From Poriferisodalis sp965204125 (GTDB taxonomy: Bacteria; Actinomycetota; Acidimicrobiia; Acidimicrobiales; Poriferisodalaceae), in contig NZ_OZ241968.1 of NCBI RefSeq assembly GCF_965204125.1, positions 2,232,001-2,296,000 on the forward strand: DNA of 64,000 nt. Direction: 5' to 3'. Shown here piece after piece: positions 26,112 through 34,771 of this stretch. Position numbers and translations under genes: made by a program. Every line of letters starts with the position of its first letter. Positions within the stretch are counted from its first letter, which is position 1. The notes under the pieces were generated by a model, which saw only the letters and a program-made list of their open reading frames with translations, had not been told where the DNA came from and searched no databases.

Positions 26112-28268
26112 TCATGACCTCTGGGGCTCGCCGGTTTCGGTGACCCCATCGCCCGTGTCGGACTGCCCGTCCTCGGCATCGTCGCCTTCGGTGCCGGTGC
26201 TGCCGGTCTCGCCGGTGTCATCAGGCTCGGTTGAATCGCCCTCGCCACCGGCTGGGTCGCCTTCGCCGGATTCCGTTCCCTCGTCGGCCCTCAGCGTGCT
26301 CAGATCGACACCGAGACAGGGATCGTCGGGATAGCGCGGCAGTTCCGAGTCGCGCTCGCCGGGCTGTTCAACGCATTCGAGCGGTGGGCACTCTACGATC
26401 GACCCGTCAGCACGCTCGCTGCCGTCATCGACCAACTCTGGCTCAGCCCCCTCGGCCTCGGCAGTGCCGGAATCATCCTCTGGCGCCTCGCCGTCGGCCG
26501 CTTGGCCGCCGCCCGGTGCCTCCGAGGGTGCGAGCAGCGGATCCACGCATTGCCGCGGCACCGAACGCGCGCCGTCGCAGTCGCGTCCTTCTTCGGGCCG
26601 GTAGCGGGCATGGAACGTGTCCGTGTCGACGGTGCCATCCGAGAACACCCGTATCCGCTCCGTCCGGACCCGCCGGCAGAATTCCTGCATTTCCTCCTCG
26701 GGCTCGCCGATGGTCACCTGCACATTGCGCGTGGAGTACAGCTCGACAGTTATCGATGTGTCGGTGTATGTCGGCCAGATGAGCAGGCCGTACGGCGTGG
26801 GATTGGTGAACTTCAGATCGGGATTCGGGTACGAGATGGTGGGATCCAACCCGAACGGGTACCGGCTGAGGTACAGCGAGTGCGTCTGGTACTCGTCGAT
26901 GGTCATACCGGCCCGGATCAACGCATTGAAGATGGTGGTGGCGAACTGCGACACCCCGCCGCCGATGTCGTCGACCAGCACGCCCTTCTCGATGAAGCCG
27001 CCCTCCACGAAGCCCTTTTCTTCGGTTCGCCGGCCGACATGGCCGTTCAGCGAGAGGCTCTCACCTGGCTCAACCACCGCGCCGCGCATCAATTCCGCGA
27101 AACGGTGGATGTTCTCGACGCGTCCCTGGCAGCACGCGTGCTTCGTGGTGAAGGTGCCGACGAGCTCGACGATGCCCAGCGCTTCCAGGTGTGCCTGCTC
27201 CTCCCGGCTCACCGCCGGGCGCGACGGCAGCGCCAGTGGTCCTTCGATGCGCGCCAGCAGCGCTTCTTCGATCAGGGCGCTCACATCCTCCGCACAGCAA
27301 GCGACGCTGCCATCGCTCGCTACCACCGTCGGTACGCCGCTGACAACGGCCATCGCGCCGGTGGTGAAGGGTGCCGATGCCGCGGCAAATGCTTCCTCGA
27401 GGTACGGCCCGACCTGCGCGTGATCGAAAGCGATCTCCGGGGGTGTTGCCCCCGGGTCGAGCCGGAGCCAGCCGGCGATCGTTTCGACGGTGAGATCGTG
27501 GGCTGCTTCGCCGTAGGCCACGAGAAGGCTGCGCCCGTAGTTCTGATGTGCCGTATTGACGGCCTGCTGCAATTCGGGCGTGTACGCGATCGGTTCGCTC
27601 TGCGTCAGTTCTGCGGCGATCTCGATGCGGGTGAACGAGCGTGCGATGCCCTCGAGCACCTGGTCGACGATGGCATCTGCGTCGACGATCTGCCCGGGCA
27701 GGCCGAGGTCGACCGCCAGCGTGTCATTGACGACGACCACCGATGGGGGAGTCGCCGTGACACCGAGGTCAGTGGCGTTGGCCAGCACGGCTCGGGCCAT
27801 CGACCGATCGACGAGGTACCGGCGCTCGGTGAACTGGGGGTCGGTGGACCACGCCACCCACGACTCGGTGTCTCCGCCAGTTGCTTCGGCATCGCCTGCT
27901 CGCAGCTCCCGAACGGCCCCGAACGTGGCGTCTCGCTCCAGCGCAATGCCGAGGTCTGCCACCGTGAACGTCTGCTCACCGGCGTCGGTGCGCACGACGA
28001 CGGGCGTGGCCGCCAGCTCCGCTGCGAGCGCGGCAATCCGCAAGTGCACGGTGTCGGGGCTCACTTGGGTCGGCGTGCCTGGAGCGGTCGTGGGAACGAC
28101 GATTGGCGCACGAGTAGTCGCAGGCGCGGCTGACGTCGTCGGAGCAGTCGGAGGGGGAGCATCATCCGAGTTCCGGATCGCCAGCACAGCCGTCCCGCCG
28201 ATGGACGCGGCGAGGATGGCGGCCGCCGTGATGATCGACCAGCGAGGGGCCCACGTCGGCCAGTGCAC
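26112..28268 (-). CDS. VanW family protein with peptidoglycan-binding-like domains
   Basis: 718 residues. One N-terminal membrane anchor (about 10-30), a Thr/Pro/Ala spacer, two YoaR-type domains (about 75-330), then VanW (about 360-520) with VGTFTTKHACCQGRVENIHR, GESLSLNGHVGRRTEEKGF and DIGGGVSQFATTIFNALIR, and an acidic low-complexity tail of over 120 residues. The layout predicts an extracytoplasmic envelope protein. VanW is found with vancomycin-resistance genes, but its activity is not defined. It is the first gene of a six-gene minus-strand operon ending with CaiB. GTG start, divergent from the SDR gene. Confidence 0.9.
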   Translation of the reverse strand: MHWPTWAPRWSIITAAAILAASIGGTAVLAIRNSDDAPPPTAPTTSAAPATTRAPIVVPTTAPGTPTQVSPDTVHLRIAALAAELAATPVVVRTDAGEQTFTVADLGIALERDATFGAVRELRAGDAEATGGDTESWVAWSTDPQFTERRYLVDRSMARAVLANATDLGVTATPPSVVVVNDTLAVDLGLPGQIVDADAIVDQVLEGIARSFTRIEIAAELTQSEPIAYTPELQQAVNTAHQNYGRSLLVAYGEAAHDLTVETIAGWLRLDPGATPPEIAFDHAQVGPYLEEAFAAASAPFTTGAMAVVSGVPTVVASDGSVACCAEDVSALIEEALLARIEGPLALPSRPAVSREEQAHLEALGIVELVGTFTTKHACCQGRVENIHRFAELMRGAVVEPGESLSLNGHVGRRTEEKGFVEGGFIEKGVLVDDIGGGVSQFATTIFNALIRAGMTIDEYQTHSLYLSRYPFGLDPTISYPNPDLKFTNPTPYGLLIWPTYTDTSITVELYSTRNVQVTIGEPEEEMQEFCRRVRTERIRVFSDGTVDTDTFHARYRPEEGRDCDGARSVPRQCVDPLLAPSEAPGGGQAADGEAPEDDSGTAEAEGAEPELVDDGSERADGSIVECPPLECVEQPGERDSELPRYPDDPCLGVDLSTLRADEGTESGEGDPAGGEGDSTEPDDTGETGSTGTEGDDAEDGQSDTGDGVTETGEPQRS

Positions 28269-28412
28269 GAGGGTTGATCGTACGGGTCACTTGGGGGCTG
28301 CGGGCGGCGCGTCGAGCGTGCGATACTCCGAGCCGTCATCACCGCATACGAGGCTGCCCGGCGGCGCCGAGTGAGGCCCGTCGTCGGCAGGTGGGAAGGG
28401 ATTCACAACATC

Positions 28413-29330
28413 ATGAGCAAGCTGTGCGAAGGTCGGGTCGTCATCGTGACTGGAGGTGCCCGGGGCATCGGGCGTGAGCACTGCCTGATGCTCGCTGAGC
28501 ATGGCGCGAAAGTGGTCTGCAACGACTTGGGCGGTGCGCGCGACGGCACCGGTGCCGACACCGGTCCCGCCGACGACGTCGTCAACGAGATCGCGGCGAT
28601 GGGCGGCGAGGCGGTGGCGAACGGCGACGATGTCTCCGACTGGGAAGGCGCCCAGCGACTCGTGAATCAGGCCATCGAGACCTTCGGCGACCTGCATGGC
28701 GTCGTGAACAACGCCGGCATCCTGCGCGACCGGATGCTGGTGAACATGACCGAGGCCGAATGGGATGCGGTGATCAAGGTTCACCTCAAGGGGACATTCG
28801 CCCCGGCGCGCTGGGCCAGTTCCTACTGGCGGGAGAAGTCGAAGGCCGGCGAGCAGGTCAACGCGTCCATCGTGAACACGACATCGGTGTCAGGCATCTA
28901 CGGCAATCCGGGCCAGACCAACTACGGCGCCGCCAAGATGGGTATCGCGGCGTTCACCATCATCGCGGCGCGTGAACTGGCGCGCTATGGCGTGCGGGTC
29001 AACGCAGTGGCGCCGGGGGCGCTCACGCGCATGACCGAGGACCTGGGCATGGGCGAAGCCTCCGAGGAAGACCAGGCCATGATGCACCCCCGCTATATCG
29101 CGCCGATTGTCGCCTGGCTGTGCTCGGAAGAAGCAGCCGGCGTATCCGGCCGTGTCTTCGAGGCATCGGGACGCATGCTGGCGATTGCCGAGGGCTGGGA
29201 GCGCGGCCCGACCATCGACGCCATCGACGACCCGACGAAGATCGGCGATGCAGCCCGACAGCTCGTGCGAGACGCCCGTCTCAACAGCGGCATGAGCGGC
29301 GCGCCGGCCGACGGTGGCGTCGCCGACTGA
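28413..29330 (+). CDS. Short-chain dehydrogenase/reductase, MFE-2 (17beta-HSD4)-like
   Basis: 305 residues. The NAD-binding VTGGARGIG is near residue 12, NNAG is at mid-protein, and the catalytic Tyr/Lys lie in NYGAAKMG. The insert after the first glycine motif (GARDGTGADTGPADDVVNEI) and the C-terminal YIAPIVAWLCSEEA match the (3R)-hydroxyacyl-CoA dehydrogenase part of multifunctional enzyme 2. It therefore probably oxidises (3R)-hydroxyacyl-CoA of a fatty or sterol side chain. The ATG at 28413 follows a GGAAGGG site. The next gene encodes the matching hydratase-2 half after 52 bp. Confidence 0.9.
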   Translation: MSKLCEGRVVIVTGGARGIGREHCLMLAEHGAKVVCNDLGGARDGTGADTGPADDVVNEIAAMGGEAVANGDDVSDWEGAQRLVNQAIETFGDLHGVVNNAGILRDRMLVNMTEAEWDAVIKVHLKGTFAPARWASSYWREKSKAGEQVNASIVNTTSVSGIYGNPGQTNYGAAKMGIAAFTIIAARELARYGVRVNAVAPGALTRMTEDLGMGEASEEDQAMMHPRYIAPIVAWLCSEEAAGVSGRVFEASGRMLAIAEGWERGPTIDAIDDPTKIGDAARQLVRDARLNSGMSGAPADGGVAD

Positions 29331-29382
29331 ACCGTACGCTCCAAGAACCCGCACACCACAAGAACAAGAGAGGCCATCAATC

Positions 29383-30264
29383 ATGGGACTCAATCCGGAA
29401 GCAGTCGGCGCCACCGGCACACCGACCAAGCGGTCGTGGACTTTCCGCGATTCGCTGCTCTACGCCGTCGGCATCGGCGCCGGCGCGGAGGATCCGTTCG
29501 GATCCGAGCTGGAGTTCACCACCCATAACTCCAAGAACATCGCCCACCAAGCGTTCCCGACCCAAGGCGTCGTCATCGGATTCGGTGCTGGCGGTGCCAT
29601 GGCCAACGCCGGTGATCTCGACTGGGGCAAGCTGCTGCACGGCAGTCAAGGGATCACCGTGCACCAGCCGATCCCGACCGAGGGATCCGTCGAGATCACC
29701 GATCGCATCGCTGGTATGTGGGACAAGGGCGAGGGCCGCAACGCCATCATCGACACCGAGGCCAGCGCGGTCGATCCTGATTCTGGCGACGTCATCTTCG
29801 AGCTTCGAAGCTCGGTGGTGATCCGTGGCTCAGGCGGTTTCGGGGGCGAGGCGGGCAGCACTGCGCCGCTGGTCAGCGCGCCCGACCGCGACCCCGACTA
29901 CGAGATCTCGTACCAGACCCGCCCCGATCAGGCCCTCACCTACCGGCTGAGCGGCGACTACAACCCGCTGCACAGCGACCCGTGGTTCGCGACCGAGTTC
30001 GCAGGCTTCCCCAAGCCGATCCTGCACGGCCTGTGCACCTATGGCTTCACCGGCAGGGCGCTGCTGCACACCCTGTGCGAGGGCGACCCCGCCCGCTTCC
30101 GGTCGATGGATTCCCGGTTCTCTGCACCGGTATTTCCCGGTGACGAACTCACCATCCAGGTGTGGGACGACGGCGAGGGCCGAGCGATCTACCGCACGGT
30201 GGCCCAGAAGGGCACCGACGAGCAGCGCGTGGTCATCGACAACGGCCTGTGCACCTACGCCTGA
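29383..30264 (+). CDS. MaoC-type enoyl-CoA hydratase 2
   Basis: 293 residues: two hot-dog halves. The N-terminal half starts SLLYAVGIGAGAEDP, typical of hydratase 2, and the C-terminal half carries the active-site motif GDYNPLHSDPWFA plus FPKPILHGLCTYGFTGRAL. The enzyme hydrates trans-2-enoyl-CoA to (3R)-hydroxyacyl-CoA, which the upstream SDR would oxidise. Together the two genes reproduce the two catalytic domains of eukaryotic MFE-2 as separate proteins. An AAGAGAGG site precedes the ATG. Confidence 0.92.
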   Translation: MGLNPEAVGATGTPTKRSWTFRDSLLYAVGIGAGAEDPFGSELEFTTHNSKNIAHQAFPTQGVVIGFGAGGAMANAGDLDWGKLLHGSQGITVHQPIPTEGSVEITDRIAGMWDKGEGRNAIIDTEASAVDPDSGDVIFELRSSVVIRGSGGFGGEAGSTAPLVSAPDRDPDYEISYQTRPDQALTYRLSGDYNPLHSDPWFATEFAGFPKPILHGLCTYGFTGRALLHTLCEGDPARFRSMDSRFSAPVFPGDELTIQVWDDGEGRAIYRTVAQKGTDEQRVVIDNGLCTYA

Positions 30265-30277
30265 CCCAGAGGGCGAT

Positions 30278-30937
30278 CTAGAACAGCTTGAGAGCGTCGC
30301 TGGTGATGCCGCGTAGCTCGTCGTAGTCGAGCACGACACAGCGGATGCCCCGGTCGGCCGCGAGCACCCGCGCCTGGGGCTTGATCTCCTGCGCAGCGAA
30401 GACACCGCTCACGGGCGCCAAGCGGGCATCCCTGTTCAGGTACTCGAGATAGCGGCACAGCTGCTCGACGCCGTCGATCTCGCCCCGCCGCTTGATCTCC
30501 ACTGCCAGCGTCGAGCCGTCGCTGTCGCGGCACAGCAGATCGACGGGACCGATGTCGGTCGGGTACTCGCGCCGCACCAGCTCCGCGCCGTCGGCCAGCG
30601 TCTCGGGATGCGCGGCCACCAGTTCTTGCAGGTGGGCTTCGACGCCGTCCCGCTCGAGGCCGGGATCGATGCCCATGTCATGGGCGGTGTCGCTGATCAC
30701 CTCGGCGATGCGGATCTCGAGACGCTCGCCCTTGTCGTTCGTGACGCGCCACAGATCGGGCTCGCAGACGAGCCGGTTGGGCGCATTCATCCAGTTCAGC
30801 GGCTTGTAGGCACCGCCGTCGGCATGTATTGCCACGCATCCGTCGGCCTTCACCATGATGAGTCGGACGGCCTCGGGCAGGTGCGCGTCGAGCCGTCCCG
30901 AGTAGTCGACCGTGCAGCGAGCGATGACCAGCCGCAC
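30278..30937 (-). CDS. nucS: Mismatch-specific endonuclease NucS (EndoMS)
   Basis: 219 residues, as in actinobacterial NucS. The nuclease domain keeps D133 (PVDLLCRD), E147 and K149 (LAVEIKRRG). The N-terminal dimerisation domain is intact (MRLVIARCTVDYSGRL). NucS is the core of the non-canonical mismatch repair of Actinobacteria and many archaea that lack MutS/MutL. The GTG start is 4 bp after the stop of the MBL hydrolase gene, so the two are co-transcribed. The C-terminus ends ALKLF, a possible sliding-clamp-binding tail. Confidence 0.95.
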   Translation of the reverse strand: MRLVIARCTVDYSGRLDAHLPEAVRLIMVKADGCVAIHADGGAYKPLNWMNAPNRLVCEPDLWRVTNDKGERLEIRIAEVISDTAHDMGIDPGLERDGVEAHLQELVAAHPETLADGAELVRREYPTDIGPVDLLCRDSDGSTLAVEIKRRGEIDGVEQLCRYLEYLNRDARLAPVSGVFAAQEIKPQARVLAADRGIRCVVLDYDELRGITSDALKLF

Positions 30938-30941
30938 GTCG

Positions 30942-31973
30942 CTAGGCGGCTGCTGTCAGCTCGTAGACCGACGTGAGCTTGGGCTCGCCCCCGTCGGGCC
31001 CGTCGGCATCGAGCACCCGGGCGCGGCCGCTCTCGACGAGATGGAGCATGTGCGCGTAGACCGAGCTTGCCGCCGGGTACCACAGCCGCTTGTCGTAGGC
31101 CTCATACATCTTCGGAACGAAATCCGCTATGCGGCACGGTCCCGGCCGGAGGTGCTCGATGATCTGCTGCTCGCGGTCGCTGCGGTGCGCGATGAACGAG
31201 CGCACGTATGCCGTGGGCTCGGGAATCGGGGGGCCGTGGGTCGGCCAGTACCGCTCATGGTCGAATTCGAGCAGCTTCGCCAGCGAGTCGAGGTAGTCCT
31301 GCATCGAGCCGTCGGGAGGACCCACGACACTCGTTGCCCAGCCCATGACGTGGTCGCCCGAGAACAGCGAGTTTTCCTCCAGCAGCTCGTAGCACAGGTG
31401 GTTCGAGCAGTGACCCGGCGTGTGCACCGCGCGCAGCGTCCAGCCGTCACCGGCGACGATGTCGCCGTCGACCAGCGCGACATCGGGGACGAACTCGGTG
31501 TCGGCACCTTCCCGCTTCAGTTCCTCGGGCAGCTCGTCGAACTCGGCCTGGTACTTCTCCTGCTCCTCGGCGCTGATGTAGCCGGAGAAGTCGACACGAT
31601 CGTCGGGATCGAGCTTCCACACACTGGCGTGCGGGCCGTAGCCGTAGCTGAGCGCGCCGGTGGCCGCGACCAGGTCGCCCGTGAGGGGCGAGTGATCGCT
31701 GTGGGTGTGCGTCACGAGAGCAGCACCGACCGTCTCGCCAGGCTCGAGTGCCGCGAGGACATCGTCGAGATGGCTCGCGAGCGGCGGCCCGGCGTCGATC
31801 ACTGCAACCTCGCCGCGCCCGACGATGTAGGTGCCGGTGCCGCGATAGGTGAACGGCGTCGGGTTCTTGCAGATGACACGGCGGATCATCGGCGACACCT
31901 GGTCGCAGGCGCCATAGTCGAACTCGCCGAGATCTCGATAGTGCTCGATGGTCACCGGCATCGGCTGCTCCAT
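30942..31973 (-). CDS. MBL-fold metallo-hydrolase
   Basis: 343 residues. The metal motif THTHSDHSPLTG is intact, followed by HTPGHCSNHLCYELLEE and FSGDHVMG, giving a complete dinuclear site. The C-terminal winged-helix-like part (VYAHMLHLVESGRA) matches the LACTB2 / ribonuclease-type subgroup. Such proteins are hydrolases of thioesters or RNA; the substrate is not assigned. First gene of a two-gene unit with nucS. Confidence 0.9.
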   Translation of the reverse strand: MEQPMPVTIEHYRDLGEFDYGACDQVSPMIRRVICKNPTPFTYRGTGTYIVGRGEVAVIDAGPPLASHLDDVLAALEPGETVGAALVTHTHSDHSPLTGDLVAATGALSYGYGPHASVWKLDPDDRVDFSGYISAEEQEKYQAEFDELPEELKREGADTEFVPDVALVDGDIVAGDGWTLRAVHTPGHCSNHLCYELLEENSLFSGDHVMGWATSVVGPPDGSMQDYLDSLAKLLEFDHERYWPTHGPPIPEPTAYVRSFIAHRSDREQQIIEHLRPGPCRIADFVPKMYEAYDKRLWYPAASSVYAHMLHLVESGRARVLDADGPDGGEPKLTSVYELTAAA

Positions 31974-32020
31974 GTCGGGTCGGAACGCGTGCGTGACGGT
32001 CTAGCATCACATCACGGCCT

Positions 32021-32060
32021 GGCCGGGCAGCCGCCATGAGGGGGAGGCGGCTGCCCGGCC
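32021..32060. promoter_or_regulatory. Perfect 15-bp inverted repeat in a divergent intergenic region
   Basis: ggccgggcagccgcc (32021-32035) pairs without mismatch with 32046-32060 around a 10-nt loop. It sits upstream of both the MBL gene (minus) and the PEP-domain gene (plus, ATG 32098), so it is not in a normal terminator position. There is no T-run. It may be a 5' leader structure of the plus-strand gene or a protein-binding palindrome. Confidence 0.6.
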
Positions 32061-32097
32061 CGCTGTGCTTTCACGTTCAGCACCGTCGGGAGGGAAC

Positions 32098-33897
32098 ATG
32101 GCGGATCTGACAGACCGGAGCGGCGGCTACTTCGTCGGCACCAAGCCTTCGGAGCGCTACCCCATCTGGACGCGCGCCAACGTGGGCGAGGTGTTCCCGG
32201 ATCCGGTGAGGATGAGCACCTTCGACTTCGCGTTCCAGAACGACGACGGCATTCGCATATCCGAGTGGGGATTCCGCGATGCGTATGTGGAGATGGGCGC
32301 GTTCGACTACGACGAGTTCGATCCCGACAACTGCGTCTTCTTGGGTGTCTTCGGCGGCTACACCTATCTCAACGCCGCCGTCGGTCGCGTGTTCGGCGCC
32401 CGCGCCCCCGGCATCGACGTCGACACCGTCGACCGGACCTTCTTCGGCGAGCAGCCGGGCATCCCGCCGTACGAACCGCATCCCGACGACGCCAGCCCCG
32501 CGGCGGAGCAGCGCATCGGCGAGACCTTCCTCATGCTGTTCGCGGCGCCGGCGTTGCCGGAGGTGCACGAAGACGAGCAGAACATCGCCGAGCTGCGTGC
32601 ACAGCGGCCCGACTTCACCCAGATGGGCGATCACGAGATCATCGATTGGATCGACGATTTCCTCCAGTCGGGCTACGGCGACGGGGCCGGATTCCGGCTG
32701 CTGTTCGCGCGCCACCTGAAGGTGTCGTTCCTGGCGGCGGTGCCGCTGGGCGCGATCGAGCAGGTGTGCACGGCGCTGGGCCGGCCCGAGGACACGCTCA
32801 AGCTGGTGGCCGGCTTCGGCGACGTGGCCTCCGCCGCGCCCTCCGACGCGATGTGGGAGCTCGGGCGGCGGGTCGCCGCGTCGAGCGCGCTGGGTGCGCT
32901 GTTCGACGAGGGACCGGTGGGCTTGGCCGACCGCCTGGCTGCGGCCGGTGCTGGGGAACCTTCAGGCGACGCAGCGGCGTTCAACGAGGCCTTCGCCTCC
33001 TTCGTGTACGAGTTCGGCTCGCGGGGGCCGAACGAATGGGAGATGAGCTGCCCGACGTGGGAGACCGACCCCGACATCGCGCTGGCGGCTATCGACCGCA
33101 TGCGCCTGGCACCCGCCGATGCCGAGCCGGCACGGCGCCGGGCAGAATTGGCCGCCCAGCGAGAGGCGCTGACTGCAGAGATTTCCGCGTTGCTCGAGGC
33201 CGACCCCGACACCCAGATGCAGTTCAACCTGGCACTCGGTGCTGCAGCCGTGTACCTGCCGGGGCGCGAGCGCACCAAGACCAACTGCGTGCGCTTCGTG
33301 AACGAGTGCCGCATCGCCTCGCGGGTGCTGGGTGAGCGGCTCGTCGAGCGGGGCCAGTTCAGCGGGCAGACCGAGTTCGGCATGCTGCGACTGTCCGAAA
33401 TCCACGAGATGCTCGACGACCCGACCGGTTGGGCAGAGGTGATTGCCGAGCGTCAGGCCCAGTGGGACGACGCCGCGTCGCGTCAGGAGCCGTTCGTCAT
33501 CGTCGGCGACCCGCCGCCGATGTCAGAGTGGCCTCGCCGAGGTGAATCTGAACTGCCGCAGCTCTCGGCGGGCGAGACGCTCGCCGGCTTGCCAGGCTGC
33601 CCTGGCATCGCCCGTGGGCGGGCCCGAGTCGTGCTCGACAGCAGCGACCCGACCACCCTGTCGCCCGGCGATGTGCTCGTGGCACCGCTCACCGATCCGT
33701 CGTGGACGCCGCTGTTCGTCAGCGCGAGCGCGGTGGTCGTGGACGTCGGCGCGGCACTCAGCCATTCGGTGATCGTGAGCCGCGAGCTCGGACTGCCGTG
33801 TGTCATCTCGGCAACCGGGGCGACAGGACGCATCCCCGATGGCGCGCTCATCGAAGTGAACGGCGACTCGGGCATGATCACAGTGCTCGAGCTGTGA
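32098..33897 (+). CDS. PEP-utilizing-enzyme mobile-domain protein without an ATP-grasp domain
   Basis: 599 residues. The N-terminus (WTRANVGEVFPDPV) matches the segment after the ATP-grasp domain in PEP synthase-like and rifampin-phosphotransferase-like proteins. The C-terminus (about 510-595) is the swivelling phosphohistidine domain: LPGCPGIARGRARVVL, then VGAALSHSVIVSRELGLPCV with the likely phospho-His. No ATP-binding domain is encoded here or next door, so a separate partner or a non-canonical role must be assumed. A GGGAGGGAAC site precedes the ATG at 32098. Single-gene unit with a strong hairpin upstream. Confidence 0.8.
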   Translation: MADLTDRSGGYFVGTKPSERYPIWTRANVGEVFPDPVRMSTFDFAFQNDDGIRISEWGFRDAYVEMGAFDYDEFDPDNCVFLGVFGGYTYLNAAVGRVFGARAPGIDVDTVDRTFFGEQPGIPPYEPHPDDASPAAEQRIGETFLMLFAAPALPEVHEDEQNIAELRAQRPDFTQMGDHEIIDWIDDFLQSGYGDGAGFRLLFARHLKVSFLAAVPLGAIEQVCTALGRPEDTLKLVAGFGDVASAAPSDAMWELGRRVAASSALGALFDEGPVGLADRLAAAGAGEPSGDAAAFNEAFASFVYEFGSRGPNEWEMSCPTWETDPDIALAAIDRMRLAPADAEPARRRAELAAQREALTAEISALLEADPDTQMQFNLALGAAAVYLPGRERTKTNCVRFVNECRIASRVLGERLVERGQFSGQTEFGMLRLSEIHEMLDDPTGWAEVIAERQAQWDDAASRQEPFVIVGDPPPMSEWPRRGESELPQLSAGETLAGLPGCPGIARGRARVVLDSSDPTTLSPGDVLVAPLTDPSWTPLFVSASAVVVDVGAALSHSVIVSRELGLPCVISATGATGRIPDGALIEVNGDSGMITVLEL

Positions 33898-33930
33898 CGC
33901 GCGACGTCACTGCGCTGGACCTGTAGTCGC

Positions 33931-34752
33931 TCAGCGTTCAGGCCAGTCGGGCAGACGCCGCTCGGTCAGTGCCCGCACACCTTCGAGGTAGTCCGGGCTG
34001 GGGATCATCTCGTTGAGCAGCCGATCCGATTCGGAGACCGCAGTGCCCACGTCCCGGTGCTGGTCCAGGTAGATCTGCCGCTTCGTCGTAGCCAGCGAGC
34101 TGGGCGCGACGCGGGCGGCCATGTCGTACGCGTACTCGTACACGTGATCCATGAGCTCCGATGCCTCGACGATCTCGTTGAACAGGCCCCAGCCCTCGGT
34201 GTCGGCGGCGAGGAACTTGCGGCTCGACAGCAGCAGGTCGTTGGACCGCGTGATGCCGACGAGACGGGGGAGCACCCATGAGAGTCCGAACTCTGCGGGC
34301 AGCCCCAGCGGCCCGTGGGCGGCCGTGAGCTTGGCATCCGGCGCAGCGAACCGCAGGTCGCAATAACAGGCCAGAACCAGCCCAGCGCCCGCCGCTGCGC
34401 CATTCACCGCCGCGATCGTCACCGTCTCCAGCGCCATCATGAACGCGAAGTTCTGGTCGAACTCGGGTGCCACGCCATAGCCCGGCATGGCCAAGTCGGC
34501 CGATGTGCCGGGGTCGTAGCCGCCCTTCTCGCCGTGACCCTCCAGGGCCTGAGTGTCGGCGCCCACACAGAAGTCGCGTCCCTCGCCGGTGATCACCACC
34601 ACCCGGACCCCCGCATCCTGCTCCGCTTGCTCCAGCACCCAGCGCAGCTCGGTATGCATCCGACCGGTCCAGGCGTTGCGGCGGTGCGGGCGTGACAGCG
34701 TCAGCGTCGCGACCGGACCCTCGACGGAGTACTTCGTTGCCTTCAGCTCCAT
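33931..34752 (-). CDS. Enoyl-CoA hydratase/isomerase family protein
   Basis: 273 residues, crotonase fold. Oxyanion-hole regions: VRVVVITGEGRDFCVGADTQ and IAAVNGAAAGAGLVLACYCD. The helix GPLGLPAEFGLSWVLPRLVG carries the second-Glu position (PAEFG), so hydratase activity is plausible. A GAGAGGG site precedes the ATG. It lies 19 bp after the CysQ-like gene and probably shares its transcript; the substrate is not assigned. Confidence 0.9.
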   Translation of the reverse strand: MELKATKYSVEGPVATLTLSRPHRRNAWTGRMHTELRWVLEQAEQDAGVRVVVITGEGRDFCVGADTQALEGHGEKGGYDPGTSADLAMPGYGVAPEFDQNFAFMMALETVTIAAVNGAAAGAGLVLACYCDLRFAAPDAKLTAAHGPLGLPAEFGLSWVLPRLVGITRSNDLLLSSRKFLAADTEGWGLFNEIVEASELMDHVYEYAYDMAARVAPSSLATTKRQIYLDQHRDVGTAVSESDRLLNEMIPSPDYLEGVRALTERRLPDWPER

Positions 34753-34771
34753 GTGTCCCTCTCGGCTGCTC

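Noticed and set aside
32021..32060. Hairpin considered as a transcription terminator
   Set aside because: It lies upstream of both divergent genes and has no T-run, so it ends neither transcript.
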